Source of the DNA: JBOGWP01 sp050693875
GTDB lineage: Bacteria; Actinomycetota; CADDZG01; JAHWKV01; JBOGWP01
Direction of reading: 5' to 3'
Length of the DNA stretch: 29,019 nucleotides
NCBI GenBank assembly: GCA_050693875.1
Contig: JBOGWP010000032.1
Location: 1-29,019 of the forward strand
Shown here: positions 1 to 8,893 of the stretch, in pieces
How positions within the stretch are numbered: the first letter of the stretch is position 1
Layout: each line of letters opens with the position of its first letter
Program-made: the position numbers and the translations under genes
The notes under the pieces: generated by a model
What the model was told of the DNA's origin: nothing
The model's input: only the letters and a program-made list of their open reading frames with translations
Databases searched by the model: none

Positions 1-124
1 GCTTCCGCAAGCGTTCGATAGGGCTTCCGCAAGCGTTCGATAGGGCTTCCGCAAGCGTTCGATAGGGCTTCCGCAAGCGTTCGATAGGGCTTCCGCAAAC
101 GTTCGATAGGGCTTCCGCAAACGT
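1..124. repeat. 22-bp tandem repeat array, five full copies plus a partial sixth
   Basis: Five head-to-tail 22-base units begin at 1, 23, 45, 67 and 89, and a partial sixth begins at 111. Each unit starts GCTTCCGCAAGCG and ends TTCGATAGG. The first four copies are identical; the fifth and sixth carry the same G-to-A change (GCAAACG). There are no spacers, so it is not a CRISPR. The period is not a multiple of three, so it is not coding. The array runs off the window edge and its full length is unknown. It lies directly behind the stop codon of the peptidase gene. Confidence 0.95.
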
Positions 125-1342
125 CTAGAGGTCGGCGGTCGTCCCCCCGGCGACCATCGTTCTCGGCCGATCGCCGGCCAGGTCCCCCGTCATCTCAGCC
201 AGCCGCACGTACGGGGCGTCGACCGCGAGTCGAGCGATCGACTGGACTTCGGGATCCGTCCCCTCGAAGCCTCCCAGCAACCCGCCGACCCCGGTGGCCT
301 CGATCGCCTCACGGACGAGGCCCAGGACTCCGACCGCGGGGTCGAGCGAAGAGAGCAGCAGCAGCTGGCGAGGCCGCACCGTGGGAATCGCCTGCGCGCC
401 GGGCCCCACTCCTCCCGCCAGGCGCTGCTTCTGCTCGGCAACGAAGCGGGGGATGTTCTCCTCCGCCTCGCGCAACCATCCATCGACAAGGGGCTTCGGG
501 TCCACCGCCGGGGCCCGGTTCAACCCGAGATAGCCGGAGACGCTGACGCCGGAAGCCGTCACCTGGCCTTTGCGGTTGCGAACGGGTGGGTGCCACTGGA
601 AATGGAGATGCGGAGGCCCACCTTCGGCGTTCCCGCTGTTGCCGACGTAGCCGATGATGCTCCCCCGCTCGACCCGCTGACCTCGCTGCAAGCCCTTCGG
701 GACGGAGAGGAGGTGGGCGTAATAGAGGGCGGTCCCGTCGTCGGCCTCGACCCAGACCGAGAGCCCGCCAGCCCCCCCTCGCCCGAAGGTGGCGATCCGT
801 CCGCCCCCCGACGCCACGACCGGGGTACCGAAGGCGGCGAAGATATCGATGCCGTGATGCAGATGGGGCGTCGGGGTGTAGCGAGGATTCAGCCAATCGT
901 GGGTATAGCGCGCCGGGCCCGCAACGGGAAACGGAGTCATGCCCAGCCGCACCACCTCGTCCCGGGGCATCCCGAACTCGGTGAGCTCCTGCAACGCCCC
1001 CACCTGCCGCGAGGTGTTCCCAGGGCCCGACCGGCGGAACGACGGCACCTTCAACGGAAAGGGCGAGGCTTGGGGCGACGGCTTCGCGGCCGCGCCCTTC
1101 TTCGGGGCCGGGACCGTCCCCTTGCCAGAGCTGGACTGCGCAGCCGCGGGGGGCGCCGGAGCAGGGGGTGGTGGCGCCGCCGGTGCTGGGGCCGGGCTGG
1201 GGGATGGAGACGGCTTGAGCAGGTCGGGCGTGGGAAGTGGAGGCAGTGGGATCTGGTCGAGCTGCGCAGAAGCCGGAGGCGTGAGCCCGGGGATTACGAG
1301 AAGACCGGCCAGTGCCGCGAGCATCCATGGGCGCCTGCGCAT
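125..1342 (-). CDS. Secreted M23-family (LytM-type) metalloendopeptidase
   Basis: The product (405 aa) is a probable zinc peptidase that cleaves peptidoglycan cross-links outside the membrane. Residues 1-26 form a signal peptide: an Arg-rich start, a hydrophobic core and an ASA cleavage site. Residues about 30-100 are a Pro/Ala-rich linker, probably spanning the wall. The M23 domain occupies about 135-260 and has the HxxxD motif (HHGID, His162 and Asp166), His210 in YYAHL, and the HxH motif HLH (His245, His247), so the catalytic set is complete. The tail of about 145 residues after it matches nothing I recognise. The start is supported by an AGGAGGGG ribosome site about 7 bases upstream. It is divergent from the nucleotidyltransferase gene, so both could belong to envelope biogenesis. 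The exact substrate is unknown. Confidence 0.9.
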   Translation of the reverse strand: MRRRPWMLAALAGLLVIPGLTPPASAQLDQIPLPPLPTPDLLKPSPSPSPAPAPAAPPPPAPAPPAAAQSSSGKGTVPAPKKGAAAKPSPQASPFPLKVPSFRRSGPGNTSRQVGALQELTEFGMPRDEVVRLGMTPFPVAGPARYTHDWLNPRYTPTPHLHHGIDIFAAFGTPVVASGGGRIATFGRGGAGGLSVWVEADDGTALYYAHLLSVPKGLQRGQRVERGSIIGYVGNSGNAEGGPPHLHFQWHPPVRNRKGQVTASGVSVSGYLGLNRAPAVDPKPLVDGWLREAEENIPRFVAEQKQRLAGGVGPGAQAIPTVRPRQLLLLSSLDPAVGVLGLVREAIEATGVGGLLGGFEGTDPEVQSIARLAVDAPYVRLAEMTGDLAGDRPRTMVAGGTTADL

Positions 1343-1496
1343 CGAGCCCCCTCCTGTCCCCCCATCCCGACCCGTCCGCCACCGGGCGAGTCGGCCCTTC
1401 GAACATCACCGTGCCCATGGGGCGGTGCGGCGGCCCGGGCGCCGGTATCGTACCGTCCCAACCCCCGCCGGATGCAACCTTCCACACGGAGACCTG
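1343..1496. promoter_or_regulatory. Divergent intergenic region with no clear promoter boxes
   Basis: This stretch must hold the promoters of the M23 peptidase (minus) and the nucleotidyltransferase (plus). A short symmetrical element, GGTA-TCG-TACC at 1444-1454, gives a TAnnnT-like -10 on both strands. I could not pair either with a convincing -35 box. Confidence 0.25.
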
Positions 1497-2471
1497 ATGC
1501 TCGGAGTCGTTCTTTCCGCCGGACGGGGGACGAGGATGCGTCCTCTCTCTACCGAACGTCCGAAGCCGCTCATACCCACGCTCGACATTCCACTGGTCTC
1601 GTGGGCACTCGAGCGGCTCCGGCTGGCAGGGGTGGATCATGCCTGGGTGAATGCTCATGAGGCGGCCGCCGACGTCGGCGCCGAGGTGGGCCGGCGCGAC
1701 CGCGGCGGGATGCGTGTTTCGCTCCTCCACGAGCGGGAGACCCCGCTTGGCACTGCCGGGACGCTCCGGGCACTTCGGGCGCAGCTGACCGAGCCCTTCC
1801 TCGTCGTGAACGTGGACGTGGCGACGAACCTGACCCTGGAGCGCCTGGTCGATGCCCACCGGTCGGGCCGGGGGGCGGGGACGCTGCTCGGCGTCGCGAC
1901 CGACGAAGTCCCCGACCTCGTGGTCGAGGAGGCGTGGGTCGCTGGACTCGTCGACCGGCACGGAGAGAAGGGCGAGATGGTGGCCCAGATGCCGGGAGCG
2001 GGGGAGGTTCTCCACCCCCACGGCGTCATCTATGGGGGCGTGGGGGTCTTCGAACCGGAGGTCCTCGAGTGGATCCCCGGGGGAACGAGCGGGCTCTTCG
2101 AGACCGTCTTTCGAACCGCGCTCGTCCGGGATCGAGGGCTCGCCGTGTTCGAGTGGGACGGCTACTGGGTCGACGTGGGCTCGCCCCGAGACCATCTGCG
2201 GGCGAACCTCGATGCCCTCGGCGGCATCCTCGAGGCCGCGCCGGTGGAAGGGCTGCTCGCCGAGCGGCAGCGATGGGATGCGCTCGCCTTCGTCGCCGCC
2301 GAGGCTGAGGCCGACGGGGCCGAGCTCCGCCATTGCATCGTGGGGCGCGGGGCGCGGGTCGATGCCGGTGCCCGCCTGGAGCGGTGCGTGGTGTGGAGCG
2401 GCGCGGCGGTGGGGGCCGGGGACTACCGGGACGCGGTGATCACCCCGCAGCGGATCGTGACGACGCCGTGA
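1497..2471 (+). CDS. Sugar-phosphate nucleotidyltransferase (NDP-sugar pyrophosphorylase family)
   Basis: The product (324 aa) should join a sugar-1-phosphate to an NTP, giving an activated sugar for polysaccharide or glycoconjugate synthesis. The N-terminus has the family signature (LSAGRGTRMRPLSTERPKPL, about residues 6-25), the nucleotide-binding loop. Asp in the NVDVAT segment near residue 102 is the expected metal ligand. The last 60 residues resemble a short left-handed beta-helix. The open frame continues upstream, but ATG at 1497 is chosen because the signature begins right behind it and GGAG lies 5 bases upstream. Family members include mannose-1-phosphate guanylyltransferases and glucose-1-phosphate thymidylyltransferases; I cannot tell which sugar or base is used. 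Confidence 0.85.
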   Translation: MLGVVLSAGRGTRMRPLSTERPKPLIPTLDIPLVSWALERLRLAGVDHAWVNAHEAAADVGAEVGRRDRGGMRVSLLHERETPLGTAGTLRALRAQLTEPFLVVNVDVATNLTLERLVDAHRSGRGAGTLLGVATDEVPDLVVEEAWVAGLVDRHGEKGEMVAQMPGAGEVLHPHGVIYGGVGVFEPEVLEWIPGGTSGLFETVFRTALVRDRGLAVFEWDGYWVDVGSPRDHLRANLDALGGILEAAPVEGLLAERQRWDALAFVAAEAEADGAELRHCIVGRGARVDAGARLERCVVWSGAAVGAGDYRDAVITPQRIVTTP

Positions 2472-2487
2472 GCCGGGCTAACCCGGC
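2472..2487. terminator. Hairpin between convergent genes
   Basis: A perfect 6-bp stem (GCCGGG, loop CTAA, CCCGGC) begins at the base after the nucleotidyltransferase stop. htpX ends 22 bases further on from the other side, so it could serve both strands. There is no T-run, so intrinsic termination is not certain. Confidence 0.5.
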
Positions 2488-2508
2488 CCGGCGAGCCGCC
2501 TCGGCGCC

Positions 2509-3369
2509 TTACACCCGCCCGACGAGCTGCTCCAGCCGCCGCACCCTGTCCTCGGTCGGCGGGTGGGTCGAGAAGATCCGCATGAACAGGCCCGCCGCGG
2601 CGCGTCCCCGAAGGGGGTTGACGATGAACATCGGCGCCGCCGACGGGTTGACCGCCATCGGGACCTGACGGGCGACCGCGTCGATCTTGCGAAGTGCGGA
2701 AGCCAGGCTCTCCGGCCGTCCTGAGAGATGGGCGCCGCTTCGGTCGGCCTCGTACTCGCGCGCCCGGGAGATGGCGAACTGCACGATCACCGCCGCGATC
2801 GGAGCGAGGATCGCAGCCAGAAGGACCCCGACGAACCCGAGCGGGTTGTCGTCGTCGTCGCCGCCGCCGAAGAACATCCCCCACCTCGCCATGAAGGCGA
2901 GCCACGAGATCGCCGCGGCGATGGTGGCGGCCACGGAGGAGATCAGGATGTCGCGGTTCCGCACATGCCCGAGCTCGTGAGCCAGCACGCCTTCGAGCTC
3001 GTCACGGGTGAGGATCCGGAGGATGCCTTCGGTCACCGCCACCGCGGCGTGCTGCGGGTTGCGGCCGGTCGCGAAGGCGTTCGGCTGCTCCGACGGCATG
3101 ATGTGCACGCTCGGCATCGGCATGCCGGCCTGCTGCGCCAGGTTCTCGATGATTGCGTAGAGGTCGGGCGCCTCGCTACGCGAGACGGGCCGCGCCCTGC
3201 TCATCTTGAGCGCGATCTTGTCGGAGAACCAGTAGGAGGCGAGGTTCATCACGCCCGCGAACACGAGGGCAAGCGTCGCCCCGCTGCGGCCCCCGATCAA
3301 CGCCCCGACACCGATGATCAGCCCCGACAGCAGCCCGAGCAACACGACAGTCTTCAGGTTGTTCTTCAT
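2509..3369 (-). CDS. htpX: HtpX-family membrane zinc metalloprotease (M48B)
   Basis: The product (286 aa) is a typical-length HtpX, a membrane protease that degrades misfolded membrane proteins. Two hydrophobic segments lie at about 8-25 and 32-48. The zinc motif HELGH is at 131-135, followed by paired membrane segments at about 142-162 and 178-200 and the distal Glu ligand in EYEADR near residue 207. Two ATGs are close together. The one at 3369 is preferred because GAGGTG lies 8 bases upstream, while for the ATG at 3375 it would be too close. It follows nuoN1 on the same strand after 80 bases, so it may be read through as the last gene of the complex I operon. Confidence 0.93.
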   Translation of the reverse strand: MKNNLKTVVLLGLLSGLIIGVGALIGGRSGATLALVFAGVMNLASYWFSDKIALKMSRARPVSRSEAPDLYAIIENLAQQAGMPMPSVHIMPSEQPNAFATGRNPQHAAVAVTEGILRILTRDELEGVLAHELGHVRNRDILISSVAATIAAAISWLAFMARWGMFFGGGDDDDNPLGFVGVLLAAILAPIAAVIVQFAISRAREYEADRSGAHLSGRPESLASALRKIDAVARQVPMAVNPSAAPMFIVNPLRGRAAAGLFMRIFSTHPPTEDRVRRLEQLVGRV

Positions 3370-3449
3370 GGTCATCACCTCTTGATCGCCAGCATACGAC
3401 CACGCCGGGATTACCGGCACGTTCACGAACAAACCGGCCCAGCGGGGGC

Positions 3450-4898
3450 TCAGACCAGCGTCGAGAGCTCCGCGAGGTGCCCCGCCAGGTCGGGCAGGAT
3501 GCCCAGGAGCACCACCATGGCCGCCGAAACCAGGATCGCGGCCCCGGCGAGGGCCGGAACGCTGACGGGGGCGGAGGGTTCGACGGCGGGCTTCGCCATC
3601 TGCCACACGACTCCGACGTAGTAGAAGAGCGCGACCACGGTGTTGATCGCCATGACTGCCGCCAGCCATGGGTAGCCTGCGCTGATCACGCTCCGGAACA
3701 CGAACAGCTTCGCCGCCCAGCCGGCGGCGGGGGGGATCCCGGCCAGAGAGAACAGAAACGCTGCCATCGCCAGCGCCAGCCCCGGGGAGCGTTGGAACAG
3801 CCCGGCGAAGTCGTTGATGAAGTAGCCCCCGCCCCTTCGGCCGTGGACGATCGCGATCGAGAACGCCCCGATCTCCATGAAGGCGTAGATCAGCAGGTAG
3901 GTGAGCGATGCCACGAACGCCGGCTTGTTGTTCGCTCCCCCGGTCTGGCTGACCACGCCCAGCGGGAGCAGGATGTAGCCCGCCTGGCCGATGGAGGAGT
4001 AGGCGAGCAGCCGCACCATGTGGCGCTGGGTCAGCGCCACGAGATTCCCGAAGGTCATCGTGAGCACCGCCACGATCGCCAGGAACGGCCGCCACAGGTC
4101 GGCCACCCCCGGGAACCCCACGAAAAGGATCTGGAGCAGGCCCACGAAGCCGGCGGTCTTGGAGGCCACGGACAGGAACGCGGCGACCGGGACGGGGGAC
4201 CCCTCGTAGGTGTCGGGGACCCACCACTGGAACGGGAACGCAGAGATCTTGAAGCCGAACCCCGCCACCACGAAGAAGATCGAGAGCACCGCGATCGAGC
4301 GGTCGGGGGCGGACGTTGCGAATCGCTCGGCGATCGACGCCAGGTTCGTCGTGCCGGTCACCCCGTATACCAGCGACATCCCGAACAGCATCACCGCAGT
4401 GGAGACGATGCCGAAGAGGAAGAACTTGAGGGCCGCCTCGTTCGACTTGACGTCGCTCTTGCGCAGTCCGGCCAGCACGAAGGTCGGCAGCGAGACCAGC
4501 TCGAGCGAGATGAAGATCGCCAGGAGGTCGCGGCTGGAGGCGATCGTGACCATCCCCAAGAGCGAGCAGAGCAGCAGGAAGTAGTACTCGCCATGCGGGA
4601 TGCGGTCATCCTGGAGATAGCCGTGCGAGATCACCAGAACCAGTGCGGCCGCCACGCAAAAGAGCCCCTTGACGAGCACCGCGAACGAGTCCACGACGAA
4701 CATCCCGCTGAGGGTCACATGTCGCTCTCCGGCGAGCGGGAGGAGGGCGATGAACGTGGCCGCGACCCCCGCCAGCGAGGCCGGCATGATGGCCCACTTG
4801 CGCTCGTCGGGAAGGGCAAGGTCGATGAGCAGGACGACGCAGATCGTGGCGGTCAGGATGAGCTCGGGAGCGACCGCGACCAGGTCGAGCCTCGGCAT
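3450..4898 (-). CDS. nuoN: NADH-quinone oxidoreductase subunit N, cluster 1
   Basis: The product (482 aa) is an antiporter-like proton-pumping subunit of the complex I membrane arm. It is rich in membrane helices and has the conserved helix-5 Glu (FISLELVSLPTF, Glu133) and the family segment FPFQWWVPDTYEGSP, with the expected Lys-containing helices. Its length is typical for NuoN. The start was chosen 2 bases after the nuoM1 stop, where the homologous N-terminus VAPELILT begins. It is the last subunit gene of cluster 1. No frame damage is seen. Confidence 0.95.
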   Translation of the reverse strand: MPRLDLVAVAPELILTATICVVLLIDLALPDERKWAIMPASLAGVAATFIALLPLAGERHVTLSGMFVVDSFAVLVKGLFCVAAALVLVISHGYLQDDRIPHGEYYFLLLCSLLGMVTIASSRDLLAIFISLELVSLPTFVLAGLRKSDVKSNEAALKFFLFGIVSTAVMLFGMSLVYGVTGTTNLASIAERFATSAPDRSIAVLSIFFVVAGFGFKISAFPFQWWVPDTYEGSPVPVAAFLSVASKTAGFVGLLQILFVGFPGVADLWRPFLAIVAVLTMTFGNLVALTQRHMVRLLAYSSIGQAGYILLPLGVVSQTGGANNKPAFVASLTYLLIYAFMEIGAFSIAIVHGRRGGGYFINDFAGLFQRSPGLALAMAAFLFSLAGIPPAAGWAAKLFVFRSVISAGYPWLAAVMAINTVVALFYYVGVVWQMAKPAVEPSAPVSVPALAGAAILVSAAMVVLLGILPDLAGHLAELSTLV

Positions 4899-4900
4899 TG

Positions 4901-6421
4901 CTACCTGCCGAGGCCTCGGACCAGCTCGACGACGGCCGGGTTCGTGACGCCCAACACGAGGCGGGGGAACACCCCGAGCACCAGGATGAGGACGAGGAGC
5001 GGAGCCCAGGCCACCCATTCGACGGGCTCGACGTCGACGAGCGGATGCCCCTCCCATTTCCCCGGCAACTTCCCCATGTTGACCCGTTGGAGCATCCAAA
5101 GGAAGTAGCCGGCGGTGAGCACGGTGCCTATGCCGCCGAGAACCATGAAGACCCGGAAGGTCGAGGGATTGAGCCCGGACAGGGGGTTGTAGCTCGCCAG
5201 CAGCGCGAACACCTCGCCCCAGAACCCGGCGAGGCCGGGAAACCCCAGCGACGCGATCGCGGCGAAGGCGAGGGTCGACCCGAGCCGCGGCAGGCGGAGG
5301 ATCATGCCGCCGAGCTCGGGGATGTCCCGGGTGTGATAGCGGTGGTGGATCGAGCCGGCCAGGAAGAACAGCATCCCGGTGATCACGCCGTGCGCCACCA
5401 TCCCGAAGATGGCGGCGTTGATGCCGGTGTCGGTGAGGGTGGCGATCCCGAGCATCACGAAGCCCATGTGGCCGACCGAGCTGAAGGCGATCATCCGTTT
5501 CAAGTCGACCTGCGCGAGGCAGTTGAGCGCGCCGTAGATGATCGCGATCACCGCCAGCAGGCCGATCAGGGGCGCGAAGGTGACCGCCGCATCGGGAAGC
5601 GACGGGATGGCGATGCGAATGAACCCGTAGGTCCCCATCTTCAGGAGGATCGCGGCGAGAAGGACGCTTCCCACCGTGGGGGCCTCGGTGTGGGCGTCGG
5701 GCAGCCAGGTATGGAACGGCCACATCGGCACCTTGATGGCAAAGCCGAGGAACAGCCCGAAGAAGATCAGTTGCTGGACGGCGAGCGGGATGCCCGCCCC
5801 GGCGCTTTGCGCCAGCATCCGCATATCGAAGGTGTGCGGATCGGACCGGAAGAAGAGCGCCAGGAAGCCCAGCAGCATGAAGACGCTGCCGAACAAGGTG
5901 AAGAGGAAGAACTTGATCGCCGCGTACTCCCGCCGAGGCCCACCCCACAGGCCGATCAGGAAGTACATCGGGACCAGCACCATCTCCCAGAACAGGAAGA
6001 AGAGCACGAGATCGAGGGAGATGAACGTGCCGGCCATGCCCGTCTCGAGCAGCAGCATCAGCGCGAAGAACGGCTTGGGCTTCCGCGGCTCCGGCAGATC
6101 CCAGAACGTGTAGATCACGCAGAGGAAGGTGACCAGGAGGGTGAGCTCGAGCATGGGAAGGCTGATGCCGTCGATCCCGATGTGGTACCGGGCGCCGATC
6201 GAGGGGATCCAGTCGACGTTGGTCTGGAGTTGGAGCCCGGTTTCGCCGAGCTGGTAAGGGCCCAGCAGCGCCACCCCGATGGCGAGCGGCAGGCCGGTGA
6301 ACAGGAGCGCGAGGAGCTTGACCGCGTCCTCGCGCGCCTTCGGCGTGATCGCGATCAGCGCCGCTCCCAGGGCGGGCAGGAACACGCTGAACGTGAGTCC
6401 CCAGTTTTCGAGCCACTCCAT
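4901..6421 (-). CDS. nuoM: NADH-quinone oxidoreductase subunit M, cluster 1
   Basis: The product (506 aa) is an antiporter-like proton-pumping subunit of complex I. It has the conserved Glu146 in FFLFWEMVLVPMYF, the helix-7 Lys in FAIKVPMWPFHTWLP followed by DAHTEAPT, and a further Lys in VDLKRMIAFSS. The length is normal. AAGGAG lies about 10 bases upstream of the ATG. It sits between nuoL1 (28-base gap) and nuoN1 (2-base gap). It provides an internal reference for the broken paralogue in cluster 2: here the residue after SSVGH-M is Gly and the WLPDAH Trp is present. Confidence 0.95.
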   Translation of the reverse strand: MEWLENWGLTFSVFLPALGAALIAITPKAREDAVKLLALLFTGLPLAIGVALLGPYQLGETGLQLQTNVDWIPSIGARYHIGIDGISLPMLELTLLVTFLCVIYTFWDLPEPRKPKPFFALMLLLETGMAGTFISLDLVLFFLFWEMVLVPMYFLIGLWGGPRREYAAIKFFLFTLFGSVFMLLGFLALFFRSDPHTFDMRMLAQSAGAGIPLAVQQLIFFGLFLGFAIKVPMWPFHTWLPDAHTEAPTVGSVLLAAILLKMGTYGFIRIAIPSLPDAAVTFAPLIGLLAVIAIIYGALNCLAQVDLKRMIAFSSVGHMGFVMLGIATLTDTGINAAIFGMVAHGVITGMLFFLAGSIHHRYHTRDIPELGGMILRLPRLGSTLAFAAIASLGFPGLAGFWGEVFALLASYNPLSGLNPSTFRVFMVLGGIGTVLTAGYFLWMLQRVNMGKLPGKWEGHPLVDVEPVEWVAWAPLLVLILVLGVFPRLVLGVTNPAVVELVRGLGR

Positions 6422-6449
6422 GCCCTCGGTGCTCCTTCCGTTCTGGGTG

Positions 6450-8417
6450 CTAGCCGGGAAGAACCAGGAACGCGCCGACGAAGACGACGATGCCGAAGAA
6501 GAGCAACGACGCGTAGATCTGGACGTTTCCTGCCTGCCAGAACTTGAGGCCGCTCCCGGCGGCCCCTATCCCGAACGCCAGCCCGTTGACCGCACCGTCG
6601 ATCACCGGTTGGTCGATGCCGAAGTAGGCGCCGCGCCCGGCCGCGACGGTCGTCGCCCCGGCGAGGTTGACGATCGCGTCGAGCACCTTTTGGTTGGTCC
6701 AGTACGTGAACCGTGCGAGCGGGTCGCGGATGGGCCGCACGATCAGGCGCATGTAGAGGTCGTCCACGTAGTAGCGGTTCTGGAGCAGCCGGTAGACCCA
6801 GGCAAACGGTGACCGCAGCAGGTCCACCTTGACCTTGTCCAGGCGGAAGATCGACCAGCCGACCGCGAGGCCCCCGACGGCGATCACGATCGAACCGAGC
6901 GCCAGCGCCAGGTTGAAGTCCGCGTGCTCGGCTCCCGCGAAATGCACCCAGTCGCCGAACAGGTTCGCCGCGCCGGGCAGGCCCACGAATCCCCCGGCGA
7001 CGGCCAGAATCGCCAGGATCACGAGCGGCCCCCGCATCGCCGCGGAGGGCTCGTGCGGCTTGATGCGGGCGGTGTCGTACTTGGCTTTGCCGAAGAAGGT
7101 CAGCGCCAGCATGCGCGCGGTGTAGACGGCGGTCAGGAACGCGGTGACGATGCCGGCCAGGAAGACGAACATCGCCACGCCGTCGCCGTGGGTGGCTGCC
7201 GCCCACGCGCCGGTGACGATCTCGTCCTTCGACCAGAACCCCGCCAGAGGCGGCACCCCGGCGAGGGCGAGCGCCCCGACGAGGTACGTCCAGAACGTCG
7301 TCGGCATGGTGTTCTTGAGCCCGCCCATCTTGCTCATCGAGAACGAGTGGACCGCATGCGAGACGGAGCCGGCCCCGAGGAACAGCAGGGCCTTGAACCA
7401 GGCGTGGGTCCAGATGTGGAACACCCCCGCCGTGTAGGCCCCCACGCCGAGCGCGGCAACCATGTAGGCAAGCTGGGAGATGGTCGAGTACGCCAGCACC
7501 CGTTTGATGTCGTCCTGGACCAGGGCCAGGATCGCCGCGATCAGCATCGTGATCCCGCCGATGATCGCCACCTCGTTGAGCGCGGTCGGCGAGGCGTGGA
7601 AGACGGCGTACATGCGGGCGACCAGGTAGACGCCGGCCACGACCATGGTGGCGGCGTGGATGAGCGCCGAGACCGGGGTCGGGCCCGCCATCGCATCGGG
7701 CAGCCAGACGTGCAAGGGGACCTGGGCGGACTTGCCGATGGCTCCGGCGAACAACAGGACCGCCGCCAGCGTCAGCGTCGTCTTCGACAGCTCGCCGTCG
7801 CCGATCACCTCGGTGATCTTCCCGATGTTGAAGGTCCTGGCGGCGAAGAACAGCACGATGATCCCGAAGGTGAAGCCGACGTCGCCGATACGGGTGGTGA
7901 TGAAGGCCTTTATCGCCGCGTTCGAGTTCTCCCTGCTCTCGTGCCAGTGGCCGATGAGGAAGTAGGAGCAGAGTCCCACCCCCTCCCAGCCCAGCAGCAT
8001 CTGGAGGAGGTTGTTGGCGATGACGAGGTTGAGCATCGACCCGGTGAAGAGGGAGAGCGCCGCGTAGTACCAGGTGTACCGAGCGTCTCCCTTCATGTAC
8101 TCCGTCGAGTAGACCTGCACGAGGAGCGAGACCGTGCAAACGACCAGGAACATCACCGCGGTAAGGCCGTCGATGCGCATGCCGAGCTCGACGAAGCGGG
8201 GGCCGGACCCGAACCGGAGCCACTCCACGCTGCGCTCGAAGCCGCCGCGCTCCTGCCCGATCGCCTGGAAGAAGACCGGGATCGAGATGCCCAGCGAGCC
8301 CGCCACGGCAAGGACGCCCACCCCCGCCCCCTTGCCGGGCAGGCGGTTTCCCGCAAAGACGATCACGAAGAACGCCGCATAGGGCAGGACGGGGATCAGC
8401 CACGCCCACTCGAGCAC
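6450..8417 (-). CDS. nuoL: NADH-quinone oxidoreductase subunit L, cluster 1
   Basis: The product (655 aa) is the distal antiporter-like subunit of complex I, with the C-terminal extension that forms the lateral helix along the membrane arm. Conserved features are Glu145 in LLGWEGVGLCSYFLI, the segment GKSAQVPLHVWLPDAM, then GPTPVSALIHAATM, and the Lys helix VQDDIKRVLAYSTISQ. The start is GTG, preceded by GGAGGT about 9 bases upstream. A 170-base spacer separates it from nuoK1, much longer than most junctions in this operon. Confidence 0.95.
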   Translation of the reverse strand: MLEWAWLIPVLPYAAFFVIVFAGNRLPGKGAGVGVLAVAGSLGISIPVFFQAIGQERGGFERSVEWLRFGSGPRFVELGMRIDGLTAVMFLVVCTVSLLVQVYSTEYMKGDARYTWYYAALSLFTGSMLNLVIANNLLQMLLGWEGVGLCSYFLIGHWHESRENSNAAIKAFITTRIGDVGFTFGIIVLFFAARTFNIGKITEVIGDGELSKTTLTLAAVLLFAGAIGKSAQVPLHVWLPDAMAGPTPVSALIHAATMVVAGVYLVARMYAVFHASPTALNEVAIIGGITMLIAAILALVQDDIKRVLAYSTISQLAYMVAALGVGAYTAGVFHIWTHAWFKALLFLGAGSVSHAVHSFSMSKMGGLKNTMPTTFWTYLVGALALAGVPPLAGFWSKDEIVTGAWAAATHGDGVAMFVFLAGIVTAFLTAVYTARMLALTFFGKAKYDTARIKPHEPSAAMRGPLVILAILAVAGGFVGLPGAANLFGDWVHFAGAEHADFNLALALGSIVIAVGGLAVGWSIFRLDKVKVDLLRSPFAWVYRLLQNRYYVDDLYMRLIVRPIRDPLARFTYWTNQKVLDAIVNLAGATTVAAGRGAYFGIDQPVIDGAVNGLAFGIGAAGSGLKFWQAGNVQIYASLLFFGIVVFVGAFLVLPG

Positions 8418-8557
8418 TCAGCTGACCTCCGCCCCGCCCGGCATGCCGAGTTGGCGCGAATGCCTCGAGTCTCCGCGGGAGCCGTGGGAGTGGAGGCATG
8501 CCCAGCGGGGCCCGGCTGGCGCCGAGCACAGTGAGGCGCCCGCCGGTGCAGAGGAGT

Positions 8558-8572
8558 GCCGCCGAAGGCGGC
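8558..8572 (-). other. Hairpin in the nuoK1-nuoL1 spacer
   Basis: GCCGCC, loop TTC, GGCGGC on the transcribed strand form a perfect 6-bp stem starting 15 bases after the nuoK1 stop. No U-run follows. The same spacer (8418-8587) holds two copies of the 8-base palindrome GGCATGCC at 8440 and 8495. It could mark an RNA-processing or attenuation point; nothing coding is seen there. Confidence 0.4.
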
Positions 8573-8587
8573 CCCCTGCCTTTCCTT

Positions 8588-8893
8588 TCACCATTTCATC
8601 AGGCTCACTTCGTCGATCGAGACCGTGGTGCGGTTCCGGTAGATGAGGATGATGATGGCCAGCCCGACGCCGAGCTCGGCGGCGGCGACGGTGATGATGA
8701 ACAGCGCAAAGATCTGCCCGATCAGCCTGGCCTCCCGGAGCAGGAGGTTGAAGGCGACGAGGTTGATGTTGACGGCGTTCAGCATCAGCTCTACGGACAT
8801 CAGCACGAGGACGGCGTTGCGGCGAGCGAGCACGCCGTAGACCCCGACGGAGAACAGGAAGCTCGAAAGCAGCAGGACCCAGACGACCGGCAT
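8588..8893 (-). CDS. nuoK: NADH-quinone oxidoreductase subunit K, cluster 1
   Basis: The product (101 aa) is the small three-helix complex I subunit that continues the hydrophilic axis through the membrane. Both conserved membrane Glu residues are present: Glu35 in MSVELMLNAVN and Glu73 in AAAELGVGLAI. Its length equals the family norm and that of the cluster 2 copy. The ATG overlaps the nuoJ1 stop by one base (TGATG), which fixes the start and suggests translational coupling. Confidence 0.95.
   Translation of the reverse strand: MPVVWVLLLSSFLFSVGVYGVLARRNAVLVLMSVELMLNAVNINLVAFNLLLREARLIGQIFALFIITVAAAELGVGLAIIILIYRNRTTVSIDEVSLMKW

Noticed and set aside
1..124. CRISPR array
   Set aside because: Units are directly adjacent with no spacers, and no cas gene is nearby.
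309..2333. 674-codon minus-strand frame across the nucleotidyltransferase
   Set aside because: It is the complement of the real nucleotidyltransferase and peptidase genes, with Arg/Pro-rich shadow composition.
3477..5108. Long plus-strand frames opposite nuo genes (also at 4898-6547, 6924-8534 and 19415-21289)
   Set aside because: These are antisense shadows of GC-rich membrane-protein genes, full of His/Arg/Gln/Asp and lacking any motif.
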